A DNA stretch of 36,198 nt from Mycogone perniciosa (lineage: Eukaryota > Ascomycota > Sordariomycetes > Hypocreales > Hypocreaceae). Shown here piece after piece: positions 20,592 to 30,269 of this stretch. Numbering within the stretch: position 1 is the stretch's first letter; every line of letters starts with the position of its first letter. Under the pieces are notes generated by a model. It was not told the DNA's origin and searched no databases. It saw nothing but the letters and a program-made list of their open reading frames with translations. The DNA lies in the NCBI GenBank assembly GCA_025331125.1, contig JAOALB010000271.1, positions 1-36,198 on the forward strand, given 5' to 3'. Position numbers and translations under genes: made by a program.

Positions 20592-20999
20592 ATGAACGGG
20601 CCAGGGAGTTACCCATCTCAGACGCAAGGCAATACTATAGGACTACAGTCGTTGAGCTCTACTCACCGCACTCGACTACAAGGCACTGGTCTAGATTTTC
20701 CACCAGAATCGAAACTACAATCAGCAAGGTATCCACACTCACACTCAGAAGAAGCGTTGCCGCCGCCACTTGTAGCAACCCCCGGGCTTCAACGTGCTCC
20801 GAGACCGAATGATGGAGACCATCACCATTGCCAAGTTTCAAGCCTCCCTCCGATACAGATCTATACACGGTTGCACAGTGTTGCACAACTAATAACCGGA
20901 GTAAACCCATACGGTCTTGAGTGGTCCTTCAACTCCCAGCCCACTACCCGATCAACGCTGGCAGTACCCTTCTCTCTACACTATAGGATTGAAGTATAG
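20592..20999 (+). CDS. Hypothetical 135-aa low-complexity protein
   Basis: ATG in an ACAACATGA context and 135 codons. Composition is rich in Ser, Pro, Gln and His (LPPPLVATPGLQRAPRP, NDGDHHHC). It resembles the disordered part of a transcription regulator and lies 250 bases downstream of the Myb pseudogene on the same strand, so it may have belonged to it. No domain, no downstream exon recognised. It may be non-functional. Confidence 0.3.
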   Translation: MNGPGSYPSQTQGNTIGLQSLSSTHRTRLQGTGLDFPPESKLQSARYPHSHSEEALPPPLVATPGLQRAPRPNDGDHHHCQVSSLPPIQIYTRLHSVAQLITGVNPYGLEWSFNSQPTTRSTLAVPFSLHYRIEV

Positions 21000-21629
21000 A
21001 GAGAGCCCCGAAATATTATAGCGAGAAACCAGCTACAAGCGACGGTTATTACTCTATCAAGGTGTCCAGAAAGAAAGGAATGACTCTACTGGAAAGGCAA
21101 CGGTCGGACTCAGATACGTTATCATACATGGTGGCATATAGAACATAGGGCATGTAGCATGAAGCACTATAGACATGAGGAAACGGCTACTAGGTCTAGC
21201 AGAGGTCACCACATCCTATGGTAAATACCGTAGAATCTTAGGCTTGTCGTCTAAGGTTTTCCCAGTCACACGGATTAGGCAGAGGCGCACCTAGGCTCAC
21301 AGAAAACATCTGGCTTTTTATGGACAGGGGATGCAATCAAGATGTAGACGGAACAAGAGTGGTTGGTCGTAGTTCAAGAGGGTTTTTGCGTTTCACCTGA
21401 GAGGAAGAAACTGGACCACACACTTCTTTTTTTAGAGTCAAAAACAGGACTACCATCGAAGTCAGTTCTCTGACTGATCTTGAAATAATATTTGCCTTCA
21501 TCACTGCATCTGGCATTACTCGATCGTACCGGATACTATTCAAGCACATCAGAAAAGTGCTCCACGTAAGAAGCCCGGAAATCTCTCCTTTGAGGCCAAA
21601 TATTCTGCACGGTGGTTCTTTCCTCCCTT
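21000..21629. other. Intergenic, no supported gene
   Basis: No family recognised in any frame. The 21340-21550 minus-strand frame is short and lacks support. Confidence 0.4.
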
Positions 21630-21694
21630 AGCTTCTTCATTTAGCTTCCTCATTTAGCTTCCTTATTTAACTTCCTTATTTAGCTTCCTTATGT
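21630..21694. repeat. 13-bp tandem repeat, five units
   Basis: Five head-to-tail copies of AGCTTCCTTATTT with single-base variants (TTCTTCA, TCCTCA, AACTT, ATGT). Polypyrimidine-biased. Confidence 0.9.
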
Positions 21695-21890
21695 ACCATC
21701 AGTCACGTCTCAAGTTTCTATTCTTCCCTAGCGACCTTGCCTGTATCATTTGCGCATTCTGTTCCACGCCTCCTTCAGGAGCAAGCACTAGGCATGATGC
21801 CGTCTCAGTCTTGAGTGCCCGTAATGAAACATCAGATGACTTGTACTCCAACTCTCCCATCTATTCGATTGATGCTCTGCATGACATTTA

Positions 21891-22381
21891 TCAAGGAATT
21901 GTTTCATAAACATCCGAGGTCCGCATGCCGTGGGAGTTCGGGACATCTTTGATATCTCGTTCACAACTCGGCCCATGCTGCGATAGTCCCATCTGTGGAT
22001 GTCATTAATCCAATTCACCAGCTCTCGGACTGCATACTCATCTGTGCAATCCGCTCCAAACAGCCTCTTCATCTCACAACCAGTTCACTCCCCCGGATGA
22101 TTACGGGTAGGTTGAAGGACCCAAAAGACGAACTGGTGCCCGACGGAAGTCATGGTGTAATGCCGAACATTCGATATGTCATCGGTTATTTTGGTATTGG
22201 CTTTCCGCGCTGCAGCATACAGAGAGTATCGGTTGAACAAAGTCGCAAATAAGGCTGTTGTTTGGCATTGCCTACCAATTTTCACAGTACAAGAGCGCCT
22301 AGTTGCTTTAACACGAGGCGATATTGCAGCAATCAAGGCATCTGGATCTAAGAATTGGGAAGTCTTTCTCAATTCTGGCAT
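21891..22381 (-). pseudogene. Unrecognised fungal protein, broken by one stop and one frameshift
   Basis: True ATG at 22381. The frame reads MPELRKTSQFLDPDALIAAI, TVKIGRQCQTTALFATLF, HYTMTSVGHQFVFWVLQP, meets a TGA at 22087-22085 where a Trp fits (GE-stop-TGCEMKRLFGA), then continues in frame through AVRELVNWINDIHRW. A one-base loss near 21990 moves the reading to GLSQHGPSCERDIKDVPNSH, ending at 21891. I believe the last part belongs to a recurrent fungal family but cannot name it. Two lesions in about 160 codons indicate recent decay, or sequencing errors. Confidence 0.55.
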
Positions 22382-22414
22382 TCAATCATCAACTGATCTA
22401 CTGAGGCAGTCTTT

Positions 22415-22680
22415 ATAGAGCGAGTCACGCAGTTCAAGAAGCATGCATTACTCAACCAACTATCAGAGCTACGATCAAACCAAGCTAAGCAGCAAAGCCG
22501 AAAACCACTTGAACTCTCAAATAACCTATACTCTGCTATACATGTCTGGGTTTCACATGAGGCATTATGGAAAGTTGAGGAACAGCGAAAGCTTTTGCAA
22601 AAACAGATCCACCTCCCTCGCCTATATGTACTGGGGCTTTTACACAGTCATTTGGTCTGCCTTGCCTTCATCAACTAAAA
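22415..22680 (+). mobile_element. Degenerate coding relic, probably a transposase C-terminus
   Basis: A plus-strand frame reads KHALLNQLSELRSNQAKQQS, ELSNNLYSAIHVWVSHEALW, KVEEQRKLLQKQ. The Gln/Leu-rich helical character and location suggest the C-terminal tail of a pogo-type fungal transposase; no DDE residues are visible. It begins just past the ATG of the opposite-strand pseudogene. Confidence 0.35.
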
Positions 22681-22938
22681 TCTCTGCAAGAGCGAAATCA
22701 GATTCTTCTATAAGAGAAGTTCTATCATCACACTTTCATTCACACTGTCATCTACAGCGCCTTGAAAAGCCATTACATCTATTAGAACTTCGAAGGCTTG
22801 AACCAATTAAGTTACCAGTAATTTTTTATTGTTATTACTATTTACGACCACTCTGTATCTAGATACAACAGCCTCGTCTGGGCAAAAGGTCGGTAGAAGC
22901 CAGGGGGCTAGCCTCTGTTCGCTACGTTTCGCTGGACA

Positions 22939-23663
22939 GTGGAAAGTTTTAAGTTACCAGTAAGATCTAGTGTTCCTCAATCAAGCACCCAGCGAGAGCC
23001 AAGTGCATTTGAACGTATTGAGCAACGGAGGAAGCCATCTACATGGAGTAGATGCCATCAAACTGGGCATACTAGGTCTTCTCGAGTATTCCCATTACGG
23101 CATCTATCAATCACAGATCAACAGTATGTGGGCTCATTGAACGGATGCACGAAAATGATAGAATTCGACACTCCCGCCGATCCCAAGTTAGGTGGGAGAA
23201 GCTGCTACTTAAATACACAGAATCTGCTTAAAAGATTGATCTTGACTATCCGGGTCCTTGAACTAGATAATTTATCCCTCACGATGTTGTCATAGATTTA
23301 CAGATCTGGTCAAGATCGTCATGTGGTATATTACTGCAAGAAGTGCTTGGTATAAAAAGCAGTCTGCTGGAAACATTAAGACAAGCCAGTCATATCGTAA
23401 AGCAATGGGACTGCCACACCCATATGATACGGAGATATATAATTGGTGCCTGGGTTATAAGCAAATGGGTTAGCGCTGTAAATCATCTCGACCTATAAGA
23501 GACTGGACTAAAGAAGAGATGACGGCATAGGTCAAATACAGAAGATAGCCGTATGGAAGGTCTTGTTTCAAAGCGGCTAGAGGATTATCCAGGTGAAAGT
23601 AGTAGACGAGGTATAGCACATATTAGGGATCAGATTGATGAGGATAGTAGAGAGCAAGAGATA
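22939..23663 (+). mobile_element. Degenerate transposon protein with zinc-knuckle trace
   Basis: Contains WSRCHQTGHTRSSRVFPLRH, a decayed zinc knuckle (CxxC..H..C, now W..C..H..F). It is followed by repeat R2 (23108-23218), then shifted frames reading WYKKQSAGNIKTSQSYRKAM, DWTKEEMTA, and DSRMEGLVSKRLEDYPGE, RRGIAHIRDQIDEDSREQEI. The pieces look like one transposon-borne protein broken by several stops. Its right boundary at about 23663 abuts the FunK1 remnant. Confidence 0.5.
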
Positions 23664-24000
23664 TTATACATATTCGGATGAGTTCGCGAAGCTGCTAGTG
23701 TTGCGTATCCACGGAGTTTGCTGGAGGGAGGATGCTATCGTTCGGGAAGGTGGTGTGGATTCGGTAACGGCTTTCCGGACTTGACACCAGATGAGTGAGT
23801 CATTGGGATCCTGGTCGAGAATGGCCCTCAGAAGGGGTTCAATGTGGTTGGGGTTGAAGTCGTCGGAGGCGACCGTGGAAATGAACCTGAAGAGATCATT
23901 TTGGAGGCTGCCCCGGCCCGTTGGCGAGGCGATGAGACCAGCAGCTGGAAGGCTTTGTAGGGAGTTGAGAAGCTGGATCGACAGAGTCCGGAAATCTGCG
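23664..24000 (-). pseudogene. FunK1-type kinase N-terminus, truncated at a transposon junction
   Basis: Minus strand, open from about 24000: FRTLSIQLLNSLQSLPAAG, FISTVASDDFNPNHIEPLL, DQDPNDSLIWCQVRKAVTES, TPPSRTIASSLQQTPWIRNT, SSFANSSEYV, then TAA. This is the conserved N-terminal block (ESTPP-R-IASS-QQTPW-RNTSSF-NSSE) I associate with large fungal FunK1 kinase-domain proteins. Similarity stops abruptly after NSSEY at about 23667, exactly where the transposon relic begins, so the kinase domain is gone. A 3' splice site (TACGCAG) at about 24001 suggests an upstream first exon. More than 100 codons are free of stops, so the break is probably recent. Confidence 0.7.
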
Positions 24001-24123
24001 TACCATTAGAATAGGGCTAACCACGCAAGGTAGCAGCAGATGGATGCCATCTGGTTGCGACTCCCCCTACCTTGCTGCCTGAGCTCCAGCGCGTCTAACG
24101 AACAAGAAATATCACTTGTATTA

Positions 24124-24210
24124 AAAAGAGAATGAAAAGAGAATGAAAAGAGAATGAAAAGAGAATGAAAAGAGAATGAAAAGAGAATGAAAAGAGAATG
24201 AAAAGAGATG
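24124..24210. repeat. 11-bp tandem repeat, seven perfect units
   Basis: Seven identical copies of AAAAGAGAATG (24124-24200) plus a partial eighth. Perfect identity implies recent slippage. Read on the minus strand it encodes a frame-cycling Phe/Ser/Leu-rich stretch within an otherwise unsupported frame (24397-24095). Confidence 0.95.
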
Positions 24211-24469
24211 CGGAAGGAATCAAGGCCGTATGCACAGTACCATCAGTGTGATTTACAATACGTACATAGCCAGCCCTGACTGTATAGTAAGAGGGAATCC
24301 AGAAATCGCATTCTGGGAAAGCAGGAACAGGAGCAATAAGCTGCTTGCCTGGGGGCCTGGATAGATACCCACTCACTAAGCCCTGTTCCTGCAGCACTAA
24401 ACAGCTACTTCTGGCCTAATGAGTAATACATATGAACAGTAAGGGCAAAGTAAAAGCCACAAGTGGCGC

Positions 24470-24540
24470 ACATGGTCTGTGCTCTGAGAAATTTTCTGAA
24501 CCAAAATAGGCGGACACTTGTTTCGGTCGACCCCCCTGTA
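24470..24540 (+). mobile_element. MITE-like element M1, isolated right end
   Basis: CATGGTCTGTGCTCTGAGAA leading to GGCGGACACTTGTTTCGGTC and the terminal CCTGTA. It is the inverted end of M1 without the rest. It directly abuts the interior of the next copy. Confidence 0.65.
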
Positions 24541-24857
24541 CGTACGGAGCACATAAGAACAATTTCGCCATTGCTATCTATACAGAGGGGAATAACAAGA
24601 AACAGCCGGAAGTCGCTCTAAACTCTTTATTAAGAGAAAGAGCCTTAGATCCATAAGTGCTGTGTTTTTAGGTTTCTATTTCTGACTTCTAAGCATCAGA
24701 AAGATTAAAATCTTAACATACAACATTAAAAAGCCATAAATGGCCTTTATTAGGCTGCGTTCTTCTACAGTAAGAGCTACAGCAGGCAGCAGTCTGGTCG
24801 TGCCCAGAGAGTTTCTAAACACGCAAATCGCGGACACTCATTTCGGCTTCTACTGTA
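24541..24857 (+). mobile_element. MITE-like element M1, left-truncated copy
   Basis: The interior (GAAACAGCCGGAAGTC, TAGATCCATAAGTGCTG, CATTAAAAAGCCATAAATGG) is followed by the complete right end: GTGCCCAGAGAGTTTCTAAA, CGCGGACACTCATTTCGGC, TTCTACTGTA. Lacks its own left end. Confidence 0.75.
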
Positions 24858-24865
24858 ACAGCGAT

Positions 24866-25041
24866 CACGGGAACACGTAGAAAGACACAGGACCTGCAAG
24901 ACATGATAGACAGAAGAAGGATACATACCGCATGGGCTTTTGGGAGATATGACAAACTTGAGAAAGACACATGTACACTAGCTAAAGTTGCCCTTTCGGC
25001 TTAGCCGCCGGGTGTTAATAAATTGTATTGTATTGTATTGT
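24866..25041 (+). mobile_element. 5'-truncated LINE with (TATTG)n tail and target-site duplication
   Basis: A 176-bp insertion ending TAATAAATTGTATTGTATTG. It shares TGCCCTTTCGGCTTAGCCGC with the shorter LINE tail at 8481. The word AACAGCGAT occurs at 24857-24865 and again at 25042-25050, a 9-bp duplication. It landed at the right terminus of the M1 copy, so M1 was there first. Confidence 0.85.
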
Positions 25042-25050
25042 AACAGCGAT

Positions 25051-25362
25051 GAAAAGCATAGCTATGTTGCTCTTAATGAATTGAACGCCTGATTGGGCAT
25101 TCTGGTGGATATTATGGGTATGACAAGTGGCTCTAAGACATGTTGGAGCACTTACCTGGATGAGCTGAAGACTGACAGTGGCTGCGTGGCTGCGAAGAAT
25201 GGCTCGGCCCTACTCCGCACTGTAGGGTGAGCACTTGCTCATTGGCCTACCGTTCCGACTATCATTCCGTTGCATACCTGCGGCTTGGAGCCACCGCGCA
25301 TCACGCGCCGGATGTTCATACGTAAACAATACGAAACGAGAAGTTGTTGCGTTACGAAACGG
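25051..25362. other. Intergenic between LINE tail and R1 copy
   Basis: No gene or repeat recognised. Confidence 0.4.
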
Positions 25363-25628
25363 CGTAGTCAGCCTGAACATATCACAACAACAGGGAATTT
25401 CTAGGCACCTGAATTCCACTCAATTACACCGTCTTCGGTCTGTCTTCTTGTGACTTGCTGTCTTCATCCTCATTCGATTCCCTTCCAGCCATTTTATCAT
25501 AGAGTTTCAGAACGCCGCGCGTTCTGTCTCACCCCACGTAAGATTACAGACTTCCTTGCATATGATTACATGTTCCTTTCATATCCCGTCATTGCCCATT
25601 CCAACAATCAGACCGACGTTATCCGACA
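25363..25628. repeat. Dispersed repeat R1, copy b
   Basis: GTAGTCAGCCTGAACATATC at the start, GAATTCCACTCAATTACACC, GCCATTTTATCATAG, AACGCCGCGCGTTCTGTCTC, and GACGTTATCCGACA at the end. About 265 bp, same orientation as copy a. Confidence 0.85.
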
Positions 25629-26500
25629 GAAGTGGACAAAGTATAGCGTAGCCCCGATTTTAAACATAATATAGCAAATTGTACAGCCTTTCAGAAATCG
25701 ATTCCAAAGTTACACAAAGCCTGGATCTACCTACTGGTCTAAAAGGAGAGCCGGTTTTGTTGCCCTCCAATCATCAAGCATTGGTGATGAAAATGTTGAA
25801 CATGAACATGATAACAAAGAGTGTATGGTGTTAAGTGGCACATTTGATTATGTTAGAGAGGGGGGAAAGGAGCCCCTCAATTTATATGTACAGAAAATCA
25901 GGATGACTACTACGACGATGACGACGATCAGGATAGCTACACAACTAGGCAGTAGAGTAGACTTGTTGGTACACCAGGGACGCACCGCGTTCGGCCACAG
26001 TCAGCAACAAGCCGCCACGCTTAGAAGATCTTGCAGTGCTGAAATGCGGGCACTGAACCAGATTATGGGACTGAATCCTACCAATCTTTGATTGCCTATT
26101 TATTTTATACATAGTACATATGGAATATTGTATGTACATCAGTGTCTTATAATTATTCGTTTGGTATGTATATACCTTTTCTAGTGAAGGTGTCACTATG
26201 TACTACGTAACAATATATTAAAACTGCCTGAAAACGGTATCTTGAATAGTACAGGAGGATTTGGCTATTTTGCATTGATCTCATAAGGACACTAATAAAG
26301 TAAACAGAAAATGTAATTTAATTAGTTAGGCTGCCATTTTGTGATGGGTGCTTACTTACCTAGATATTTATATGCACACAGCTTTAAGCGTCAACCAACA
26401 AGACAAGTGTTTCATTAACTCCAAGGAACAGCTCGGAAGATGGAAACCTCGACTCTAATCTTCACTCCATTCCGTATTTCTTGACGATTATTCAACCTAA
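25629..26500. other. No intact gene; decayed coding trace at about 25780-26090
   Basis: Plus strand: one frame reads DENVEHEHDNKECMVLSGTF and shifts to an acidic run (ENQDDYYDDDDDQDSYTTRQ) with later stops. This resembles a broken transposon-borne or disordered protein and is not identified. The AT-rich 26100-26500 stretch is the likely promoter of the F-box gene. Confidence 0.4.
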
Positions 26501-27774
26501 ATGGCTATTCACTTACCATTAGAACTTGTTTGTAAAATTTTTGAGTTTCTACCAGATATAAACTCGTTACAAACTGCAATTCTAGTACATCCTTGGTTCT
26601 ACACAGCATTTTCATGCTATAGGAAATCGATCACAACTTCTGTCCTTAAGAATGAGCTTCCCCACGAAATCTACATCCATGCAACGACGAACTTCATTTG
26701 TTTCAGAGGAAATTATTCCATACCCGACCTTGAATCTATTGCCGATTTTAGCGATATTACGTTGCACCTTGATAGGCTTCGTTACCACCGCAACAGCGCA
26801 GGAACCTTAACTGTTTCGCTGCGAGAGGCTCTCTTCATCTCTCGTACGGAAAAGAAGGTTGTGGAGCTATGTAAACTAGTCCTTGGAGATTGTTCTTACG
26901 GAGAAAGGCAGAATTTATTCCCATTATGGAATGCTGTTTATTTCCCTAAGCCATCTCCGTCAGAGCGCATCCGAGTTCACCAGGCTATTTATCTTTTTAA
27001 CATTCTTTCTTCCCTCTGTCAAAACTTACGCGCTACCTCACATTACGATGCACGCCATTTGGACCGGTTCCGAAACGAATTTCAGAAGTGCATTGTCGAG
27101 CAACTAATGGCACCATGGGAGTTTTTTCAAGTCATCGGAATTAGGGCATATTTTCGAAGAGCATTCTACGGCATCAGTAGGTTTTTTTTCTCCCCCTTTC
27201 GTTTCACAACACATATATTAGCTTAGTAGGTACTAACAGAATAGCTTATGATCAAGTAGTAGACGACCAATCGCTTTCCTGTATTTTAGTCTCTGGTCTT
27301 GACGTTATCCATCACGCACTCTGTGTGATGGGTCCATCCAGATTAGACGAGGTTATAGAATTACGAGCGATACCCGCATTAAGTGATCGTGCCTTCGCCT
27401 TTGACGCGATTCTTTCTCAAGCACTCAGTAATAGCTGGTCACAACAATGGAGGAAGTCTTTTCGACGGCACCAGCCATTCTGGCAAGACGATGAGAGGAG
27501 TTTCCAATCCTGGAGGAAGTTCGAAGACAGGCAGATCGAGGTGCTTGGTGGTAATCCGCAACTATCAGAACTGATCCAGCATGAGTCGGCTTTGTTAGGT
27601 GGATACTTTGGTCTTTGGGGCGCAACTCTATGGGATGAAAACCGTTGGGAGGATGTACTTTACAGTCTCGTTCGACCAGGACCCATTGGCCTAGTGGATA
27701 TACCTGAAGATTGGGACTTGATGGCTATTGGGGTTCTGCTTATTGAGGAGGCGCTGCTTTTACAAGAACATTGA
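26501..27774 (+). CDS. F-box protein, two exons
   Basis: Exon 1 26501-27176 and exon 2 27245-27774, 401 residues. The N-terminus (MAIHLPLELVCKIFEFLPDI, NSLQTAILVHPWFYTAFSCY; residues 1-42) is a typical F-box: LP-E---I---L-D---L--A-LV-R-W. Such proteins link substrates to Skp1-Cullin ubiquitin ligases; the C-terminal region, presumably for substrate binding, has no recognisable repeats. The 68-nt intron has GTAGGT, TACTAAC and ATAG. The nearer CAG two bases after the branch site would break frame, while the chosen one joins YGI to TYDQVVDD in frame and opens the reading through VSGLDVIHHALCVMG. A single-exon reading would stop at 27226. The gene looks intact between repeats. Confidence 0.85.
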
Positions 27775-28230
27775 ATTTTAGTTCTACCTATTGACCGTAC
27801 GATAGATGAACCGAACAAGTGGAACAATGGGTGGTGACTAGAACTGAGGTTTATATACTTCGAAATATAGGAAAACAATGGACGAATCTGGTTTGTTACT
27901 CTTGAGTATATTTTATAAAGGTAAATTGAAAGAATCCTTATAGTAATCAATAAAAATAGCGCAGATTGCTTCAGCCTGCACCTATACGTTAACCCGAGTA
28001 TGAGTATATAGGCCTCTTAGAGAATTGTCACACACACGGCGCGATTAGCCATCTGGAAAAAAGGTTTACTATGAGGTTATCTGAGACTTTACAGTAGAGG
28101 TTGTAACTTGAAACTCAAAACTATGTCAGTTGTCAAAAGCGGAAGGCTTGTATTGTTCAAAAGGCACTATGACTTGGCTGGCAGGATTGTTCCACTCCAG
28201 CCTCACATGACGCGAGTGAACGAGGAATAC
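27775..28230. other. 3' flank of F-box gene, no gene
   Basis: AT-rich, no coding signal or shared repeat. Confidence 0.5.
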
Positions 28231-28380
28231 TGTCGGATAACGTCGGTCTAGTCGTTGGAATTGGTGGAAATTAGATATGCAAGATATATTGTTTTGCATA
28301 AACGAGCTGGGGAAAGAATACGAGATGCTTCCTTCTTCTAGGATAAAAAGGCAGCAAGGGAATCAAATGGGGACGGAGGG
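28231..28380. repeat. Dispersed repeat R1, copy c, inverted and truncated
   Basis: Begins TGTCGGATAACGTCGGTCTA, the reverse complement of the R1 end, and fades near GGAATCAAATGGGG (matching GATTCCCTT). Its outer flank GGAATAC matches the flank after copy a (GTATTCC), so the repeat may extend a few bases past TGTCGG or the target may be preferred. Confidence 0.75.
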
Positions 28381-28561
28381 CACAGTGTCTCATATTCTAT
28401 GGGGGACTTGAAACATTTGACTCTGGAGAATTGTACATGCATTCGAGGGGGAAGACATCCAGCAACTGTCAGTTTGGCTCCCATCCTTACAGATTTCCAC
28501 AATTTCGGACTTTACATTGCACTCGAATAATATTTAGCGGTTAGTGATGTACATATTACAG

Positions 28562-28835
28562 TAAGTCTGAGAGAATTTATGGATTTACAAGCGCCCTTGC
28601 GTGGTGGCTAGAAGAGACGCAGCAGAAAAATGACCCTAGCCTGAGCAAGATGGCCGTGGATATACTGTCGATTCCTGCAATGTCTGCGGAGCCCGAACGA
28701 CTTTTCTCTAGGGCCAAGATTACCATTATGGACCGCCGAAATCGGCTTGGCAGCGATGTAATTGAAGCATTGGAGTGCCTGAAGTCGTGGTTCGGGATTC
28801 ATGACGCCCAAGAAGACAATGTTTCGAGGGCGTAG
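28562..28835 (+). mobile_element. hAT transposase C-terminal dimerisation domain, relic
   Basis: An open plus-strand frame: ERIYGFTSALAWWLEE, SLSKMAVDILSIPAMSAEPE, RLFSRAKITIMDRRNRLG, SDVIEALECLKSWFGI. This is the hATC signature (DIL-IP-MSA-PER-FS...RN-L--D-IEALECLKSW). Only this end survives; no DDE catalytic core upstream. The stop is at 28833-28835. Confidence 0.9.
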
Positions 28836-28910
28836 GTTGAATAATAATGATCACGTGCAATATACGGGATATATGATCACACTGGCAATAGGTTGGGCTC
28901 TTGGCAATAC

Positions 28911-29040
28911 AATACAATATGAGCCTCCATTCATATTGCGCAATACAATACGCGCCTCAGTCATATTGCGTAATACAATATACACCTCTTGACAATACAA
29001 TAATATTGCGGAGGTCCCCATATTGCCAATATACGTATTG
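28911..29040. repeat. hAT-like subterminal hairpin repeats
   Basis: Three head-to-tail units of 30-39 bp (28911, 28942, 28972), each starting AATACAATA and ending ATATTGCG. Unit 1 has perfect 8-bp arms, CAATATGA/TCATATTG. Inverted words (CATATTGCCAATATACGTAT) follow to 29040. This lies 75 bases past the hAT transposase stop, where hAT elements carry transposase-binding repeats. Confidence 0.75.
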
Positions 29041-29100
29041 TTGTCAACCTCAGTGACGGATAACTCCACATCACGGCACATTCGTTTATTCCTAGCTGAC

Positions 29101-29138
29101 CTGTAAGAACCCGGATGGTCTGTAAGAACCTGGTTGGT
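29101..29138. repeat. Two-copy 19-bp tandem repeat
   Basis: CTGTAAGAACCCGGATGGT followed directly by CTGTAAGAACCTGGTTGGT. Confidence 0.9.
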
Positions 29139-29149
29139 TAGCAATTTCA

Positions 29150-29260
29150 TGTATTTAAGCAGCAGCTTTCCCCATCTAACCTAGGATCAGCAAGAGTGTC
29201 GAATTCTATCATTTTATGCATCTGCAAATGAGCCCTCATACTGTTGATCTGTGATTGATA
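29150..29260 (-). repeat. Dispersed repeat R2, copy b
   Basis: Reverse complement of 23108-23218: GATCAACAGTATGAGGGCTC, AAAATGATAGAATTCGACAC, GGGGAAAGCTGCTGCTTAAA. A third, shorter copy is at 30751-30822. Confidence 0.85.
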
Positions 29261-29789
29261 ATTGTTTATATTATTAGCAACACTGTTGCTCCATAAATTA
29301 TTGCAAGTAAGTGGCCGTTTTCCATTAATAGACGGAAAGCTTACCAAGGATTCAGGATTTTCATTTTATACATATAAAAGTGCCATTACTCAATGAGAAC
29401 AACTAAATTACGTACGACGGCGCAACCGCTGCGGCAAATTAATGACAATCATGTCCTCATTACCTCTATTCTCCGGCCAATGTTCGATATCAGTATCTAA
29501 GATATCGTCGGCGTAGACGCACATGAAGTTGATCCTAATCCGCTCACCGCTCATGTCCCTTGGTTTGTTGAACTTGTAGAGGTCCAACCTATTATTCTCA
29601 ATATTTTTGAGTAAGGAGTAGTGCATCTGGGCAGCAATTGCACAGCTATAGCGATCCTACCGATCCTGGATCACGGTTCCGATCTCAGCATCAGACCCAC
29701 ACATCTAACCCCAAGGATATTAACAGCAGATCCTTGGTCTAACTAATAATCCGCAGGCTCATATAGCATAAAGAAAAGGCAAGCTTTTC
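29261..29789. other. No supported gene; one short protein-like frame
   Basis: Minus-strand 29626-29408 reads NKPRDMSGERIRINFMCVYA and IEHWPENRGNEDMIVINL, with plausible composition. It could be the tail of the reverse-transcriptase element upstream or of another relic; not identifiable. Confidence 0.35.
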
Positions 29790-30205
29790 AACCGCTATTC
29801 CTTTCCTTTCCCCTTAGCTTTAGTATACTCGTAGTAGTCGCCTGGTTGGTTGTCAATATACCTGCTTGGACCGTTACATTATCCGGTAGTATAGGGTCTT
29901 GGTTATCCCTATCCAAGATATATAAGTCATCGAGATAGGCCACTAATATAGCTCAGGGTAATTTAGCTATAAGGGCTTCGAGTGTTGGTCGAAAGGCTAA
30001 GGAAAATAGGAAACGTCCTCGTGCATCCCCTTGCATACTGTACCAAGGGTTGCTTGTAATTCGATGAAATACAACCAAATTGGCTCGTGCACACTTCCTT
30101 GTCCTGTCGTGATGGCTTTGTGGCGTACTCTATAATCGCATGCTTTGCGATGGGAGCAATCGATAAATAGCCCTTTCTCTCTCTTCTTGTTGTAGTCAGC
30201 TCCAA
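29790..30205 (-). mobile_element. Reverse transcriptase relic with YLDD active site
   Basis: Minus strand, in shifted frames: KGLFIDCSHRKACDY and VRHKAITTGQGS; then QGDARGRFLFSLAFRPTLEA (matching the RT block Q-G-D-P-L-G-P-L-LF-L-----L), one stop, and ILVAYLDDLYILDRD with the catalytic Y-L-D-D at 29937-29926. This is the fingers-palm core of a reverse transcriptase. At least one stop and frame changes show it is dead. The YLDD form and the surrounding FSLAFRPTLEAL wording differ from Tad LINEs; the element class is not resolved. Confidence 0.7.
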
Positions 30206-30269
30206 TCCGGGTTATCCATGTACGGAGTATATGACTTGTTTACATACTAGGCCTGTTGCCTCCTTTACA

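Noticed and set aside
24095..24397. Minus-strand frame including the 11-bp repeat
   Set aside because: A quarter of it is slippage-generated repeat. The remaining part faintly resembles a retroelement polyprotein but has no catalytic motif.
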